The notes under the pieces are model-generated. The model was not told where the DNA came from. It did not search any database and saw only the letters and a list, made by a program, of their open reading frames with translations. Below, one piece after another: positions 20,621 through 29,719 of a stretch of 64,000 nt of DNA. Position numbers and translations under genes: made by a program. Each line of letters begins with the position of its first letter. The first letter of the stretch is position 1. Origin of the DNA: Comamonadaceae bacterium (GTDB lineage Bacteria; Pseudomonadota; Gammaproteobacteria; Burkholderiales; Burkholderiaceae_C); the NCBI GenBank assembly GCA_947375135.1, contig CANCER010000005.1:62001-126000 (forward strand). Reading direction: 5' to 3'.

Positions 20621-22867
20621 TTAGCGCGCGTCCATCAGGTTTTTCAGGCGCTCCAGCAGGTCCAGGTCGATGGCGGGCTTGGCCGCAATGCCCTGGAACT
20701 CGTCATACACCCAGTCGCCCTGCTGCAATGACACCCCGGCCGGTTGCGCCATCGGGTAGGGGGGCTTGCCTTTGAGTGCCACACCCATGTAATCGATCCA
20801 GATCGGCAGCGCCAGGGTGGCGCCGAACTCGCGTCCACCCAGGGATTGCGGCTCGTCAAAACCCATCCAGGCCACGGCCGTGGTGGGCCCGGCAAAGCCG
20901 GCAAACCAGCCGTCAAAAGCCTCGCTGCTGGTGCCGGTCTTGCCGGCCAGGTCAGAGCGCCCCAGTTTTTGGGCTGCAGCCCCGGTGCCGCTGACGGTCA
21001 CCTCATGCAGCAGGCTGCTGGTGACAAAGGCATTGCGCGCATCCAGCACGCGGTCGGCTTCCTGTGCCACCGCCACCGGCTTGGCCTCAAACAGCACGGT
21101 TCCGCGCGTGTCCACCACCTTCTGGATCAGATAAGGGTTGATCTGAAAGCCGCCATTGGCAAACACCGAATAGGCGCCTGCCATTTGCAGCGGCGTGACC
21201 GAGCCGGTGCCCAGGGCCAGCGTGTAGTTCACCGGTTGCTTGGCCGGGTCCAGCCCGAAGCGTGGCAAAAAGTCGTGTGCGTACTGGGGTGTGATGGCGC
21301 GCAGCAGGCGCACTGCGGCCACGTTTTTCGACTGGGCCAGGGCACGGCGCAGGCTGATGGCGCCCTCGTACACATCGTCGTCGTTCTGCGGCGACCAGGG
21401 CGGGCCACCGGTCTCGGCGTGGCTCAGGGTCAGCGGTGCGTCATTGACCTGGGTGGCCGGTGAATAGCCCTGCTCCAGTGCAGCGGAGTAGATGAAAGGT
21501 TTGATGGAGGAGCCGGGCTGGCGCCAGGCCTGGGTCACATGGTTGAACTGGCTGGCACCAAAGTCAAAGCCGCCCACCAGTGCGCGGTAAGCGCCGGTCT
21601 GGTTGTTGAGCGCTACAAAGGCGGCTGCCACGGCGGGCAACTGCGCAATGCTCCAGCGGCCCTTGCCGTCCTGTTGCACCCGGATGACCGAGCCGGGCTT
21701 GGGCGCAGCCGCTTTGGGTGCCAGGGCCGCTGCAGCCCACTGCAGGCCGTCGGCTGCCAGCACGATTTCATCGCCGTTGGCCAGCAGGGCGCGCACCGAT
21801 TGGGGCGCCGCGGAGAGGACCACGGCAGACAGCATCTTGTCACTGGCGGGGTGCTGTTGCAGTGTGGCTTCAACCAGCTTCTGGCGCTCGGCCGGGTCGG
21901 CGGGCAGGGCCACAAAAGCTTCGGGTCCGCGGTAGCCGTGGCGCTGGTCGTAGGCCAGCACATTGCGGCGCACGGCGTCATAGGCGGCATCCTGCTCGGC
22001 GTTGATCAGGGTGGTGGTGACGTTGATGCCACGGGTATAGGTTTCGTCCTTGAATTGCGCCACCATGGCCAGGCGCACCATCTCGGCCGCGTATTGCGCG
22101 TGGTTGCTGTAACTCTGGCCGTCCATGCGCACATGCAGGTCCTCTTTCTGGGCTTGTGTAAGTTGGGCCTCGGTGATATAGCCCAGATCGTGCATGCGCT
22201 TGAGCACCAGCCGCTGGCGCGCCTGGGCGCGCTTGGGGTTTACCACCGGGTTGACGCTGCTAGGCGCTTGCGGCAGGCCGGCCAGCATTGCGGCCTGGCC
22301 GATGCTCAGCTCCTTGAGCGGTTTGCCAAAGTAAATGCGTGCCGCACTGCTGAAACCATAGGCGCGTTGTCCCAGATAGACCTGGTTCATGTACAGCTCT
22401 AGGATCTGGTCCTTGGACAGCGTGCGCTCGATCTTGTAGGCCAGCATGACCTCGGTGAGCTTGCGCGAAAACACCTTTTCTTTGGTCAAATAAAAGTCGC
22501 GTGCCACCTGCATGGTGATGGTCGAGGCACCTTGCTTGAGGCCGCCGGTGAGGTCGGCAATCACGGCCCGCGCCACGCCCTTGAAGTCGACACCGCCATG
22601 CTGGTAGAAGCGCGCATCTTCAATCGCCAGCAAGGCCTGCTTCTGGATCAGCGGAATGTCCTTGATGGCAATGAACTCGCGGCGCTCCTGACCGAACTCG
22701 CCAATCAGCACACCGTCGCTGGTGAACACGCGCAGTGGCGTCCTGGGGCGGTAGTCCACCATGGCACTCAGATCGGGCAAGTCCAGCGGTGTGGCGGCAA
22801 AGGCATGGCTCAGGGCTAGGCTGCACAGAATCAGGACAAGGAAGGAGAAGCGAGGGATTTTTTTCAA
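20621..22867 (-). CDS. Class A penicillin-binding protein (PBP1A-like transglycosylase/transpeptidase)
   Basis: Membrane-anchored peptidoglycan synthase. N-terminal hydrophobic anchor, GT51 transglycosylase domain with EDARFYQHGGVDFKG (catalytic Glu), GASTITMQVARDFYL and KIERTLSKDQILELYMNQVY, then a transpeptidase domain with SxxK in QPGSSIKPFIYS, SKN in ALAQSKNVAAVR and KTGTSSEAFDGWFAGF. About 748 residues, so it resembles the PBP1A/Pbp2a branch with a short cytoplasmic tail. The start is uncertain: a TTG at 22867 gives a basic tip and the anchor at once; a GTG at 22918 would add 17 poorly protein-like residues. Confidence 0.93.
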   Translation of the reverse strand: MKKIPRFSFLVLILCSLALSHAFAATPLDLPDLSAMVDYRPRTPLRVFTSDGVLIGEFGQERREFIAIKDIPLIQKQALLAIEDARFYQHGGVDFKGVARAVIADLTGGLKQGASTITMQVARDFYLTKEKVFSRKLTEVMLAYKIERTLSKDQILELYMNQVYLGQRAYGFSSAARIYFGKPLKELSIGQAAMLAGLPQAPSSVNPVVNPKRAQARQRLVLKRMHDLGYITEAQLTQAQKEDLHVRMDGQSYSNHAQYAAEMVRLAMVAQFKDETYTRGINVTTTLINAEQDAAYDAVRRNVLAYDQRHGYRGPEAFVALPADPAERQKLVEATLQQHPASDKMLSAVVLSAAPQSVRALLANGDEIVLAADGLQWAAAALAPKAAAPKPGSVIRVQQDGKGRWSIAQLPAVAAAFVALNNQTGAYRALVGGFDFGASQFNHVTQAWRQPGSSIKPFIYSAALEQGYSPATQVNDAPLTLSHAETGGPPWSPQNDDDVYEGAISLRRALAQSKNVAAVRLLRAITPQYAHDFLPRFGLDPAKQPVNYTLALGTGSVTPLQMAGAYSVFANGGFQINPYLIQKVVDTRGTVLFEAKPVAVAQEADRVLDARNAFVTSSLLHEVTVSGTGAAAQKLGRSDLAGKTGTSSEAFDGWFAGFAGPTTAVAWMGFDEPQSLGGREFGATLALPIWIDYMGVALKGKPPYPMAQPAGVSLQQGDWVYDEFQGIAAKPAIDLDLLERLKNLMDAR

Positions 22868-22940
22868 GATGGCAGAGTCTAAGCCAGCCCGAATGCGGCA
22901 CCGGGTATGGCAGCGCACACAGCGCGGGTGTGCAAGCGCT

Positions 22941-23066
22941 TCAGGCTACGAAGTCTTCCAGATCGCGCTGGCAGGGCTTGGGCAACTTACGGGCCCGCTT
23001 GATCAGCAGTGCTGGCACCGGGTCGGGCGGCTCATGGGCGCGTGGAAGCTCGGTTTGCGGGTCCAT
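22941..23066 (-). CDS. Possible small ORF upstream of the PBP gene
   Basis: A 41-codon ATG frame (53 codons from a TTG at 23099) encoding a Pro/Arg/Lys-rich peptide beginning MDPQTELPRAHEPPDPVPAL and ending in LEDFVA. No ribosome site is obvious and I recognise no family. Codon choice looks plausible for the neighbourhood. The rest of the gap (23067-23197) shows nothing I can support. Confidence 0.25.
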   Translation of the reverse strand: MDPQTELPRAHEPPDPVPALLIKRARKLPKPCQRDLEDFVA

Positions 23067-23197
23067 GGCGTACGGTGCGAAAGCTGGTTGTTGACGCAAT
23101 CATGGACTGTGTGGCAAGAAATCGTCGAACCGCAGAGCCAGGCGCTGGTGACGACGGATGGGGAAGAGGGGGTGGCGGGTGGCGAAGTAGCCCGGGG

Positions 23198-23965
23198 CTA
23201 CAGCATCATGCCGCCGGAGACTTCGATACGCTGGGCATTGATCCAGCGGTTGGCACCCGACACCAGCGACGCAACCATGGCGCCGATGTCGTCGGCCTCG
23301 CCGGCCCGACCCAGCGCCGTCTGCGACGCCACAAAGGCGTTGAGCTGGGGGTTGTCGCGCACCGCACCGCCGCTGAAATCGGTGGCAATCGCGCCGGGCG
23401 CCACCACGTTGACGGCAATACCGCGCGGCCCCAGCTCCTTGGCCATGTAGCGGGTCAGGGTCTCTACCGCGCCCTTCATGGAGCCATAAGCCGCGTAGCC
23501 GGGCAGGGCAAAGCGGGCCAGGCCGGACGACAGATTGACGATGCGCCCGCCGTCCGCCATCAAGGGCAACAGCTTTTGCGTCAGGAAGAACGTGCTCTTG
23601 AAATGCACATTCACCATGTTGTCGAATTGCGCCTCGGTGGTCTCCATCAGCGAGGCATGCAGACCGGTGCCGGCGTTGTTCACCAGCACGTCAAAGCGCT
23701 CGGCGTTCCACTGGCTTTTCAAGGCGGCGCGCACCTGTTCTGCAAAGGCGGCAAAGCTGCTGCTTTGCGCTACGTCGAGTTGCAGGGCGACGGCCTTGCC
23801 GCCCATGGCTTCGATTTCGGCGACCACGGCCAGCGCCGCAGCCTCTTGCGCGTGGTAGGTCAGGACGATATCCACGCCGTCTTTGGCCAGATGCAGGGCG
23901 GTGCTTTTGCCCAGTCCGCGGCTGCCGCCGGTGATGATGGCGATACGTTTGGTGGTGTTGCTCAT
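23198..23965 (-). CDS. SDR-family NAD(P)-dependent oxidoreductase
   Basis: 255-residue short-chain dehydrogenase. Cofactor motif IITGGSRGLGKSTALHLAKD at the N-terminus, NNAGTG near residue 95, active-site Tyr/Lys in GYAAYGSMKGAVETL, and a C-terminal ISGGM-like IEVSGGMML. ATG at 23965 has an AAGGAA ribosome site. The decayed LysR gene that runs divergently 37 bases away was probably its regulator. Substrate unknown. Confidence 0.9.
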   Translation of the reverse strand: MSNTTKRIAIITGGSRGLGKSTALHLAKDGVDIVLTYHAQEAAALAVVAEIEAMGGKAVALQLDVAQSSSFAAFAEQVRAALKSQWNAERFDVLVNNAGTGLHASLMETTEAQFDNMVNVHFKSTFFLTQKLLPLMADGGRIVNLSSGLARFALPGYAAYGSMKGAVETLTRYMAKELGPRGIAVNVVAPGAIATDFSGGAVRDNPQLNAFVASQTALGRAGEADDIGAMVASLVSGANRWINAQRIEVSGGMML

Positions 23966-24002
23966 GGGTATTCCTTGAAAAAGTAAAGGGAAGTGTCTTG
24001 CG

Positions 24003-24257
24003 ATGGGCCCGAGTCTAATGATTGCATGGGTCCTGCATCGCACCACCCGCAAGCTGCTGCTCACGCAGGACGGCCAGGCCTTTTATGAGCGCTGCACCGA
24101 CGCCCTGGCCGCCATGGACGAGCTGCAAACCATGTTCCAGCAGAAGAACGCTAACAGCCTCAAGGGCCGGGTGCGCATCGGCTTTGCGCACAGCGAATGG
24201 GCTGCTTACTCTGTGTTTGAAGAGGCCTTTGCTCTGGGGCATCTGGCGGGTTCCTAG
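24003..24257 (+). pseudogene. Truncated LysR-family regulator remnant
   Basis: The frame carries LHRTTRKLLLTQDGQAFYER, CTDALAAMDELQTMFQQ and LKGRVRIG, which match the end of the LysR helix-turn-helix domain, its linker helix and the start of the effector domain. The first ~45 residues with the DNA-binding helix and nearly all of the effector domain are gone. It faces the SDR gene as LysR regulators usually do. The 65 bases after it are featureless. Confidence 0.75.
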
Positions 24258-24322
24258 TCCTGCCATTCGGCACGGCTGCGCGATATCGATCCGTTCGATG
24301 GCTTGCGCCATCGGGCGGTGGT

Positions 24323-24802
24323 TTATGGCGAAAGGAGGCGCTGGACTTCCGCCACGCAGCGTCTTGCAGCAGCAACCAGCGCTGGGACAAATTCGTGTCC
24401 GCTGCTCAGCGCGTTGCTCAGCACGGTCAGGTCCTCAATGTATACATGCACCATCTGGTTTCTCAGGCGGCGCATTTCCATCCAGCCGTCTGCCGAAACG
24501 ACAAAGCCAAATTTTTCGGCCTTGTCCAGGTTGTCAATGGCAGGCCCCACTTCTTCCGCCAACGCAGCCAACAACGCGGGCAACAGCTTGTCTCCTACGG
24601 TGTCCTGCAGTCTGCCAAAACGGGACACAAACGCATCCAGCCGCTCGGCCAGAATGGGGTCGGCCTCAATGGTCTGCGCGATATCCGTGGTGAACGGATT
24701 GCTAAACAAGCGGCCATCCGTATCCAGCAAATGCCGGCATTCCTTGAGCGTTACACGTGACAGGAATTCCAGGCGGGCCGTTTGGGCTGCGGTGATTTTC
24801 AT
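24323..24802 (-). CDS. hepT: HepT-family RNase toxin
   Basis: 159-residue all-alpha protein of the HEPN/HepT type. The hallmark RX4HXY is seen at residues 114-121 (R114, H119, Y121), the RNase active site whose Tyr is AMPylated by the partner in characterised HepT/MntA pairs. The start overlaps the stop of the nucleotidyltransferase gene by 4 bases. Somewhat longer than typical HepT (about 110-140 residues), so it may be a subfamily variant. Confidence 0.8.
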   Translation of the reverse strand: MKITAAQTARLEFLSRVTLKECRHLLDTDGRLFSNPFTTDIAQTIEADPILAERLDAFVSRFGRLQDTVGDKLLPALLAALAEEVGPAIDNLDKAEKFGFVVSADGWMEMRRLRNQMVHVYIEDLTVLSNALSSGHEFVPALVAAARRCVAEVQRLLSP

Positions 24803-25098
24803 AGACGAATCCCTTCCGCAAGCGCAATGGCGTGAATGGGCAATACCCTCAGGTTAGGGGCCTTGATCAGCACGTCCACCTTGCGTCCATACATGGCGCG
24901 CGAAACCTGTGATGCCAGCCGGGCCGAGAGCTGTGCCGGTTCAGCCACGGCCACATCCAGTTCCACCAGCAAGTCCACATCGCCACCCCGCGCATCATCA
25001 CGCACACGCGAACCAAAAAGCCAGACCCGCGCAGCGTCCCCCGCAAGCCGGGACACCCCCTCGCGGATGGACACGATTTGTTCTGGAGTAATGCGCAT
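24799..25098 (-). CDS. mntA: MNT-domain nucleotidyltransferase antitoxin
   Basis: 99-residue minimal nucleotidyltransferase with GS at residues 29-30 and DxD at 40-42 (FGSRVRDDARGGDVDLLVE), and a third acidic residue in RKVDVLI. In HepT/MntA modules this enzyme silences the toxin by AMPylating its active-site Tyr. ATGA overlap with hepT means tight coupling. Confidence 0.82.
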   Translation of the reverse strand: MRITPEQIVSIREGVSRLAGDAARVWLFGSRVRDDARGGDVDLLVELDVAVAEPAQLSARLASQVSRAMYGRKVDVLIKAPNLRVLPIHAIALAEGIRL

Positions 25099-25168
25099 AA
25101 AGCAATATTACGCGGAACACCGAAGCACTGTGTGCAGTTCCCAGGGCAGTGATTACTGTGCAGCAGGC

Positions 25169-25570
25169 TCACCAAACCTCCAGCCGAAGGCGCTCACCCA
25201 CCTGCGCGAACGCCTTGTCGCGGCTGACCAGGGTTGCATCCACCGCGACCGCGTGGGCGGCGATCATCATGTCGAAGTCACTGAGGTTGATGCCCCGGGC
25301 CTCGAGACCATTGCAAAACTCGCCATAGCAGATGGCAACCCGCTCGTCCCAGGGCAGCACATCCATGCGCAACAGGACCTGGGCCAGCGCATTGCGCAAA
25401 CGCGGCGGCTGCCCCTTGCGATGCAGCCCGTATTCCAACTCGGCCAGGGTGACACTGGAGATCACGACCTGGCCCACGGGTAAGGTCGTGAGTCGTGCCA
25501 GCAGACCTGCATCGCGGCCCTGCATGATGTGGCTGACGACATTGGTGTCGAGCAGGTAGCGCGGGCTCAC
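25169..25570 (-). CDS. vapC: VapC-family PIN-domain toxin
   Basis: 133-residue ribonuclease toxin. PIN acidic residues are visible: D8 in [11 protein letters not shown]44 in TLAELEYGL, and the Asp pair in [12 protein letters not shown] and LVSRDKAF. Closest in layout to the FitB/VapC group that starts with LLDTN and has H at position 14. Overlaps vapB by 4 bases, antitoxin first. Confidence 0.9.
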   Translation of the reverse strand: MSPRYLLDTNVVSHIMQGRDAGLLARLTTLPVGQVVISSVTLAELEYGLHRKGQPPRLRNALAQVLLRMDVLPWDERVAICYGEFCNGLEARGINLSDFDMMIAAHAVAVDATLVSRDKAFAQVGERLRLEVW

Positions 25571-25818
25571 TCCTTCCAGTCCTCAAAAGGGTCACGCCGG
25601 GACTGGGTTTGACGCCGCTCAATCAGCAGATCCTCATCCTTGTTGAGCGCAACCGCATCCAGCAAGCCTTGCCAATCTTGCGGCTTGCGCGACAGCACCA
25701 CATCCCCCGTGAGCGGGTCATGGCGGATGAAAACTTCTGCCACGTCAAAGCGAAACTCCAGCGGCAGGCGTACGGCCTGGCTGCGTCCGGTGGTAAATAT
25801 TTTTGCGGTCTGGTTCAT
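25567..25818 (-). CDS. vapB: VapB-family antitoxin (AbrB/SpoVT type)
   Basis: 83 residues. The N-terminal [20 protein letters not shown] is the swapped-hairpin DNA-binding fold of VapB antitoxins, and the acidic/Arg-rich C-terminus ([10 protein letters not shown]) would wrap the toxin. ATG at 25818 is the natural start; the frame runs further upstream to 26001 but only into non-coding sequence. Confidence 0.88.
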   Translation of the reverse strand: MNQTAKIFTTGRSQAVRLPLEFRFDVAEVFIRHDPLTGDVVLSRKPQDWQGLLDAVALNKDEDLLIERRQTQSRRDPFEDWKE

Positions 25819-25963
25819 GGCGCCTCGCACCTTGGATGTGATGGTATGTCTCATGATATGTATCTGCTTCGAGTAAGTCAAATGGCATACCCAGGAAGAC
25901 GCTAGGCGGCATGGAAATCGACACTGCTTTGTAGGCCAGAATCCAGCAAAGGATTCCCCACCC

Positions 25964-26926
25964 ATGTCCACACTCACCTTCGGCTTCGTCATCGTCCCCA
26001 ACTTTTCGCTGATCGCGCTCAGTGCCTGCGTCGATCCGCTGCGCCTGGCGAATCAGGTGATGGGCAGACCGCTCTACAAGACCGTGTTGCTGTCGCTGGA
26101 CGGCGGGCTGGTGGCGTCGAGTGACGGCATTCTGGTGATGTCGGACTTTTCGCTGTCCAACGCGCCGCGCCTGGACACCATCTTTGTCATTGGCCCCAAC
26201 CCCATCCCCAAGCGCGGCTTGAGTGCGCTCACCATCTGGCTGAAAAAAGCGGCCGGCGCGGGCACGCCTTTGGCGGGTGTGGACACCGGCGCCTACCTGA
26301 TGGCGCAGGCCGGGCTGCTGGACGGCTACCGCTGCACCATCCACTGGGAAGACCAGGAGGCCATGGTTGAGCGCTTTCCCAACATCATCGTCACGCAACA
26401 CTTCTTCGAGGTGGACCGCGACCGCTTCACCTGCAGTGGCGGTGTGGCGCCACTCGACCTGATGACCTATCTGCTGACGCAGCCGCCGGGCAGCCGCCAG
26501 CTCGCCAACGAGGTGGCCAATCTCTTGATTGCCGACCGGCGCAGCCTGACCGACACGCAGACGGTTTCGGTGATTCACCAGAACCGCGTGACCGACTCCA
26601 CCACCATCGATGCCTTGAAGCTGATGGAGGCCAATATCAGCGAGCCGCTCACGATTGCCGAGATTGCGGAGTTCGCCAAAGTGGAGCCGCGCAGCCTGCA
26701 GCGGCGCTTCAAAAAACAGCTGGGCAAAACGCCCGAGCGGGTGTATCTGGACATCCGCCTGACGCGCGCCCGCATCCTGGTGCAGCGCAGTGACAAGAGC
26801 CTGAACGACATCGCGCACGAGACCGGCTTTGCCTCGGCCTCGCACCTCACGGCCCGTTACACCCCCCGCTTTGGTGCATCACCTCGCGTAGACCGTGCAG
26901 AGCGTGAAAATGGCTTGTCGTATTAA
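25964..26926 (+). CDS. GlxA-family transcriptional regulator (DJ-1/PfpI plus AraC), first of two
   Basis: 320 residues: DJ-1/PfpI-like domain (residues about 5-175) and a C-terminal AraC helix-turn-helix pair (about 215-310). The elbow Cys of active DJ-1 enzymes is replaced ([12 protein letters not shown]), so the domain senses rather than catalyses. GlxA/GbdR/CdhR-type proteins activate catabolism of quaternary amines and related nitrogen compounds, which fits its place at the head of the creatine/creatinine genes. AAAGGA lies just before the ATG. The last bases of the gene contain one copy of the CTTGTCGTA repeat noted below. Confidence 0.88.
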   Translation: MSTLTFGFVIVPNFSLIALSACVDPLRLANQVMGRPLYKTVLLSLDGGLVASSDGILVMSDFSLSNAPRLDTIFVIGPNPIPKRGLSALTIWLKKAAGAGTPLAGVDTGAYLMAQAGLLDGYRCTIHWEDQEAMVERFPNIIVTQHFFEVDRDRFTCSGGVAPLDLMTYLLTQPPGSRQLANEVANLLIADRRSLTDTQTVSVIHQNRVTDSTTIDALKLMEANISEPLTIAEIAEFAKVEPRSLQRRFKKQLGKTPERVYLDIRLTRARILVQRSDKSLNDIAHETGFASASHLTARYTPRFGASPRVDRAERENGLSY

Positions 26927-27135
26927 GAAACTTTACAGACGTAATTCTGCATATTGCCACTGTGCGCTGTCGCCCCAATGTCCTGCCACCAGAGTCATAA
27001 TCAGCTCTTGCACTATTGCCGTGCAGCAGTAAACGCCAGTTTGGTGCATGCGTAAAAACCCTTGGTCTTGTCGTAAAAATTGCCCGTCTTTTATGGACAG
27101 GTATCTGTCGGAATAGGACATCCTGATTTGTCGTT
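26914..27135 (+). promoter_or_regulatory. Repeated TTGTCGTA motifs upstream of creatinase
   Basis: CTTGTCGTA occurs at 26914-26922 and 27067-27075, with looser copies TCTGTCGGA (27104-27112) and TTTGTCGTT (27127-27135), all on the same strand in the 255-base gap before creatinase. Direct repeats are what AraC-type activators bind, so these may be operator half-sites for one of the GlxA-type regulators. No other gene is visible in the gap. Confidence 0.4.
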
Positions 27136-27181
27136 GTGCCCGCACACTTCAGCCAACGCAACAACCCACAGGAGCCACAAC

Positions 27182-28393
27182 ATGGCAATGCCCGATCTCA
27201 TCTACATCGACAACGGCGAGAAAGTCCGCAACAGTTTCAGCCTTGGCGAATACGCCAACCGCATCGGCAAACTGCGCGCCATGATGGCCAAAAAAGGCGT
27301 GGACAGCGTGCTGTTCACCAGCTACCACAACATCAATTACTACGCCGACTTTGTCTACTGCTCCTTCGGCCGTTTTTATGGCCTGGTGGTCACACAAGAC
27401 AAGACCGTGCTGATCGCTGCCAACATCGACGGCGGCCAGCCTTTCCGCAAGGGCGTGGCCGACCGCGCGCTGATTTACACCGACTGGCAGAAGGGCAATT
27501 ACTTCCGCGCCATCCAGCAGGAGGTTGCCAACAGCGGCACCGTGGGTCTGGAGTTTGACCACCTTCCGCTGGAGCGCATGGACATGATCAAGTCGGTCCT
27601 GCCCTCGGTGAACTTTGTGAACATCGCTGCCGACTGCATGCAGATGCGCATGATCAAGTCCGCCGAAGAAATCGAATTCATTACCAACGGCGCCAATGTG
27701 TGCGACATCGGTGCCGCAGCACTGGTGGCCGCTGTGAAAGAAGGCGTGCCCGAGTACGAAGTGGCCCTGGCCTCCACCCAGGCCATGGTGCGCGAGATTG
27801 CCAAGCGCTACCCGCATACCGAGCTGATGGACAGCTGGACATGGTTCCAGTCCGGCATCAACACCGATGGCGCGCACAACCCGGTGACCACGCGCCGGGT
27901 GCAGCAGGGCGACATCCTCAGCCTGAACTGCTTCTCCATGATCTCGGGCTACTACACGGCGCTGGAGCGCACCCTGTTCTTCGGTGAAGTGGACGCTGCC
28001 TCTCGCAAGCTGTGGGACGTGAATGTGCAAGTGCACGTGGAAGGCCAGAAGCTGGTCAAGCCCGGCGTGCGCTGCTGCGATGTAGCCAATGAGCTCAACA
28101 AGATTTACGAAGAACACGGCCTGCTGCAGTACCGCACCTTTGGTTACGGCCACTCGTTTGGCGTGCTCTCGCATTACTACGGCCGCGAAGCGGGTCTGGA
28201 GTTCCGCGAAGACGTGGACACCGTGCTGCAACCCGGTATGGTGGTGTCGATTGAGCCGATGATCATGCTGCCCGAAGGCATGCCGGGCGCCGGCGGTTAC
28301 CGCGAGCACGACATTCTGGTAGTCACCGAGACCGGCCACGTCAACATCACCGGCTTTCCTTACGGCCCGGAGCACAACGTCATTCCGGCCTGA
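27182..28393 (+). CDS. Creatinase (creatine amidinohydrolase)
   Basis: Hydrolyses creatine to sarcosine and urea in the cytosol. 403 residues, the length of Pseudomonas creatinase, with the pita-bread M24 fold. Catalytic H232 (TDGAHNPV) and E262 (YTALERT) fall at the same numbers as in the P. putida enzyme. The usual M24 metal ligands are absent (for example N249 in LSLNCF replaces Asp), as expected for this metal-free member. ATG at 27182 follows CAGGAG. The ABC transporter genes follow at once. Confidence 0.95.
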   Translation: MAMPDLIYIDNGEKVRNSFSLGEYANRIGKLRAMMAKKGVDSVLFTSYHNINYYADFVYCSFGRFYGLVVTQDKTVLIAANIDGGQPFRKGVADRALIYTDWQKGNYFRAIQQEVANSGTVGLEFDHLPLERMDMIKSVLPSVNFVNIAADCMQMRMIKSAEEIEFITNGANVCDIGAAALVAAVKEGVPEYEVALASTQAMVREIAKRYPHTELMDSWTWFQSGINTDGAHNPVTTRRVQQGDILSLNCFSMISGYYTALERTLFFGEVDAASRKLWDVNVQVHVEGQKLVKPGVRCCDVANELNKIYEEHGLLQYRTFGYGHSFGVLSHYYGREAGLEFREDVDTVLQPGMVVSIEPMIMLPEGMPGAGGYREHDILVVTETGHVNITGFPYGPEHNVIPA

Positions 28394-28484
28394 TTATTGC
28401 GACGGACCTTTGTTGAAATCACCGCCAACAAAAGCCCGTCTTCTGCATCGCGCGGTGCGAGACATCACACAAGGAAACTACACC

Positions 28485-29624
28485 ATGGACCACGAAAACA
28501 AAGCCTTCAGTCGTCGGAGATTTTTGCAGACAACCGGTGCCGCCGCAGCGGTGCCTGCAGTGTCTGCCAGTTTTTTTATTGGCGGCACAGCCCGTGCGCA
28601 AGCCCCGGTTACCGTCAACATGCTGGCCTGGTATGGCCATGCCGAGCCCGATGTGGTGGCCGCCTTTGAGGCCGAGAACAACTGCAAGATCAAGGCGAAA
28701 TACTATTCGGGCGGCGACAACATGCTGGCCCTGATTTCCCAGTCCCCTGTCGGCACTTACGACCTGATCCTGTCGGACGCCGAATACGTGCCGCAGTTGC
28801 AAAAGGCCGGCTACATTGAGAAGCTCAACGCCAAGGACTACGCCTTTGACGACTTCTTCCCTGAGTTCCAGAAGTTCCCCGGCCACTGGCAGGGCAATGA
28901 CCTCTACTCGGTGATCACGCGCTTCGGCTTTCTGGGTGTGGCCTACAACACTGAAACCGTGTCCGAGAAAAAGGCGCGCAGCTACAAGGTGTTCTGGGAC
29001 CAGGCCTACAAGGGCAAGGTCGGCCATTTTGACTGGTACCTGCCCAGCATGGGCCAGATCAGTCTGTTGGGTGGCAACAAGAGCCCGTTTGACTTGAACG
29101 CTGCCCAGTTCGCCAAACTCAAAGACAGCGTGAAGACCCTGCGTCCCCAGGTCGCCGGTTATTTTGACTACGGCGGCACCTTTGGCGGCCTCAAGAATGG
29201 CCAGTTGCAACTGGTCTGCGGTATCGGCGACTGGATCACCGGTGTGCTGAAGAAGTCCGGCGCCAAGGTGGACTCCGTGGTGCCCGATGAGGGCGGCCTG
29301 CAGTGGACCGAGTCCTTCTCCATCGGCAAGTCCAGCAAGCAGCATGAACTGGCCAAAAAGTTCATCCAGTACATCACCTCTGCCAAGGGCCAGGTTGTGT
29401 CGGCACGCATGGCGGCCTACCCGGCCATGATTCCCAACAAAAAGGGTTGGGATCTGCTGAACACAGTGGACGCCGGTGAAGCCAAGCGCCAGGGCATGGT
29501 CCTCAAGGGCCCGAACTGCATCGACGACATCCGCTCCGGAAAAATCCGCTTCCGTGAGTTGCCCATCCAGCAACCCATTGAAGACTGGAATGACTTCTGG
29601 TCGGACTACAAAAAGCGCGTCTAG
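28485..29624 (+). CDS. ABC transporter substrate-binding protein (PotD-like), likely for creatine/creatinine
   Basis: 379-residue periplasmic binding protein with a Tat-type signal (SRRRFLQTTGAAAAVPA) and a spermidine/putrescine-type domain (VNMLAWYGHAEPDVVAAFEA). Placed between creatinase and two permeases, so creatine, creatinine or a related guanidino compound is the probable ligand (inference). ATG at 28485 has AAGGAAA upstream; the open frame extends to 28410. A hairpin lies in the gap to the permease gene. Confidence 0.88.
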   Translation: MDHENKAFSRRRFLQTTGAAAAVPAVSASFFIGGTARAQAPVTVNMLAWYGHAEPDVVAAFEAENNCKIKAKYYSGGDNMLALISQSPVGTYDLILSDAEYVPQLQKAGYIEKLNAKDYAFDDFFPEFQKFPGHWQGNDLYSVITRFGFLGVAYNTETVSEKKARSYKVFWDQAYKGKVGHFDWYLPSMGQISLLGGNKSPFDLNAAQFAKLKDSVKTLRPQVAGYFDYGGTFGGLKNGQLQLVCGIGDWITGVLKKSGAKVDSVVPDEGGLQWTESFSIGKSSKQHELAKKFIQYITSAKGQVVSARMAAYPAMIPNKKGWDLLNTVDAGEAKRQGMVLKGPNCIDDIRSGKIRFRELPIQQPIEDWNDFWSDYKKRV

Positions 29625-29633
29625 TATCGCAAC

Positions 29634-29667
29634 ACGGCGCACCGGGCTCACGGGCTCTGTGCGCCGT
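29634..29667 (+). other. Intergenic hairpin after the binding-protein gene
   Basis: Perfect 9-base arms ACGGCGCAC (29634-29642) and GTGCGCCGT (29659-29667) with a 16-base loop, in the 95-base gap between binding protein and permease. Only TTT overlaps the arm end, so it is more likely an mRNA stabiliser or partial attenuator than a full terminator. Confidence 0.5.
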
Positions 29668-29719
29668 TTGCACACTACGGCATAACGCGACACCAAGCGA
29701 CAAGGCAACAGGACCGGGC

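Noticed and set aside
24003..25818. Reading the toxin-antitoxin cluster as a phage-defence island
   Set aside because: No restriction, CBASS, retron or other defence genes, no integrase and no att-like repeats are visible. Two TA pairs alone do not make a defence system.
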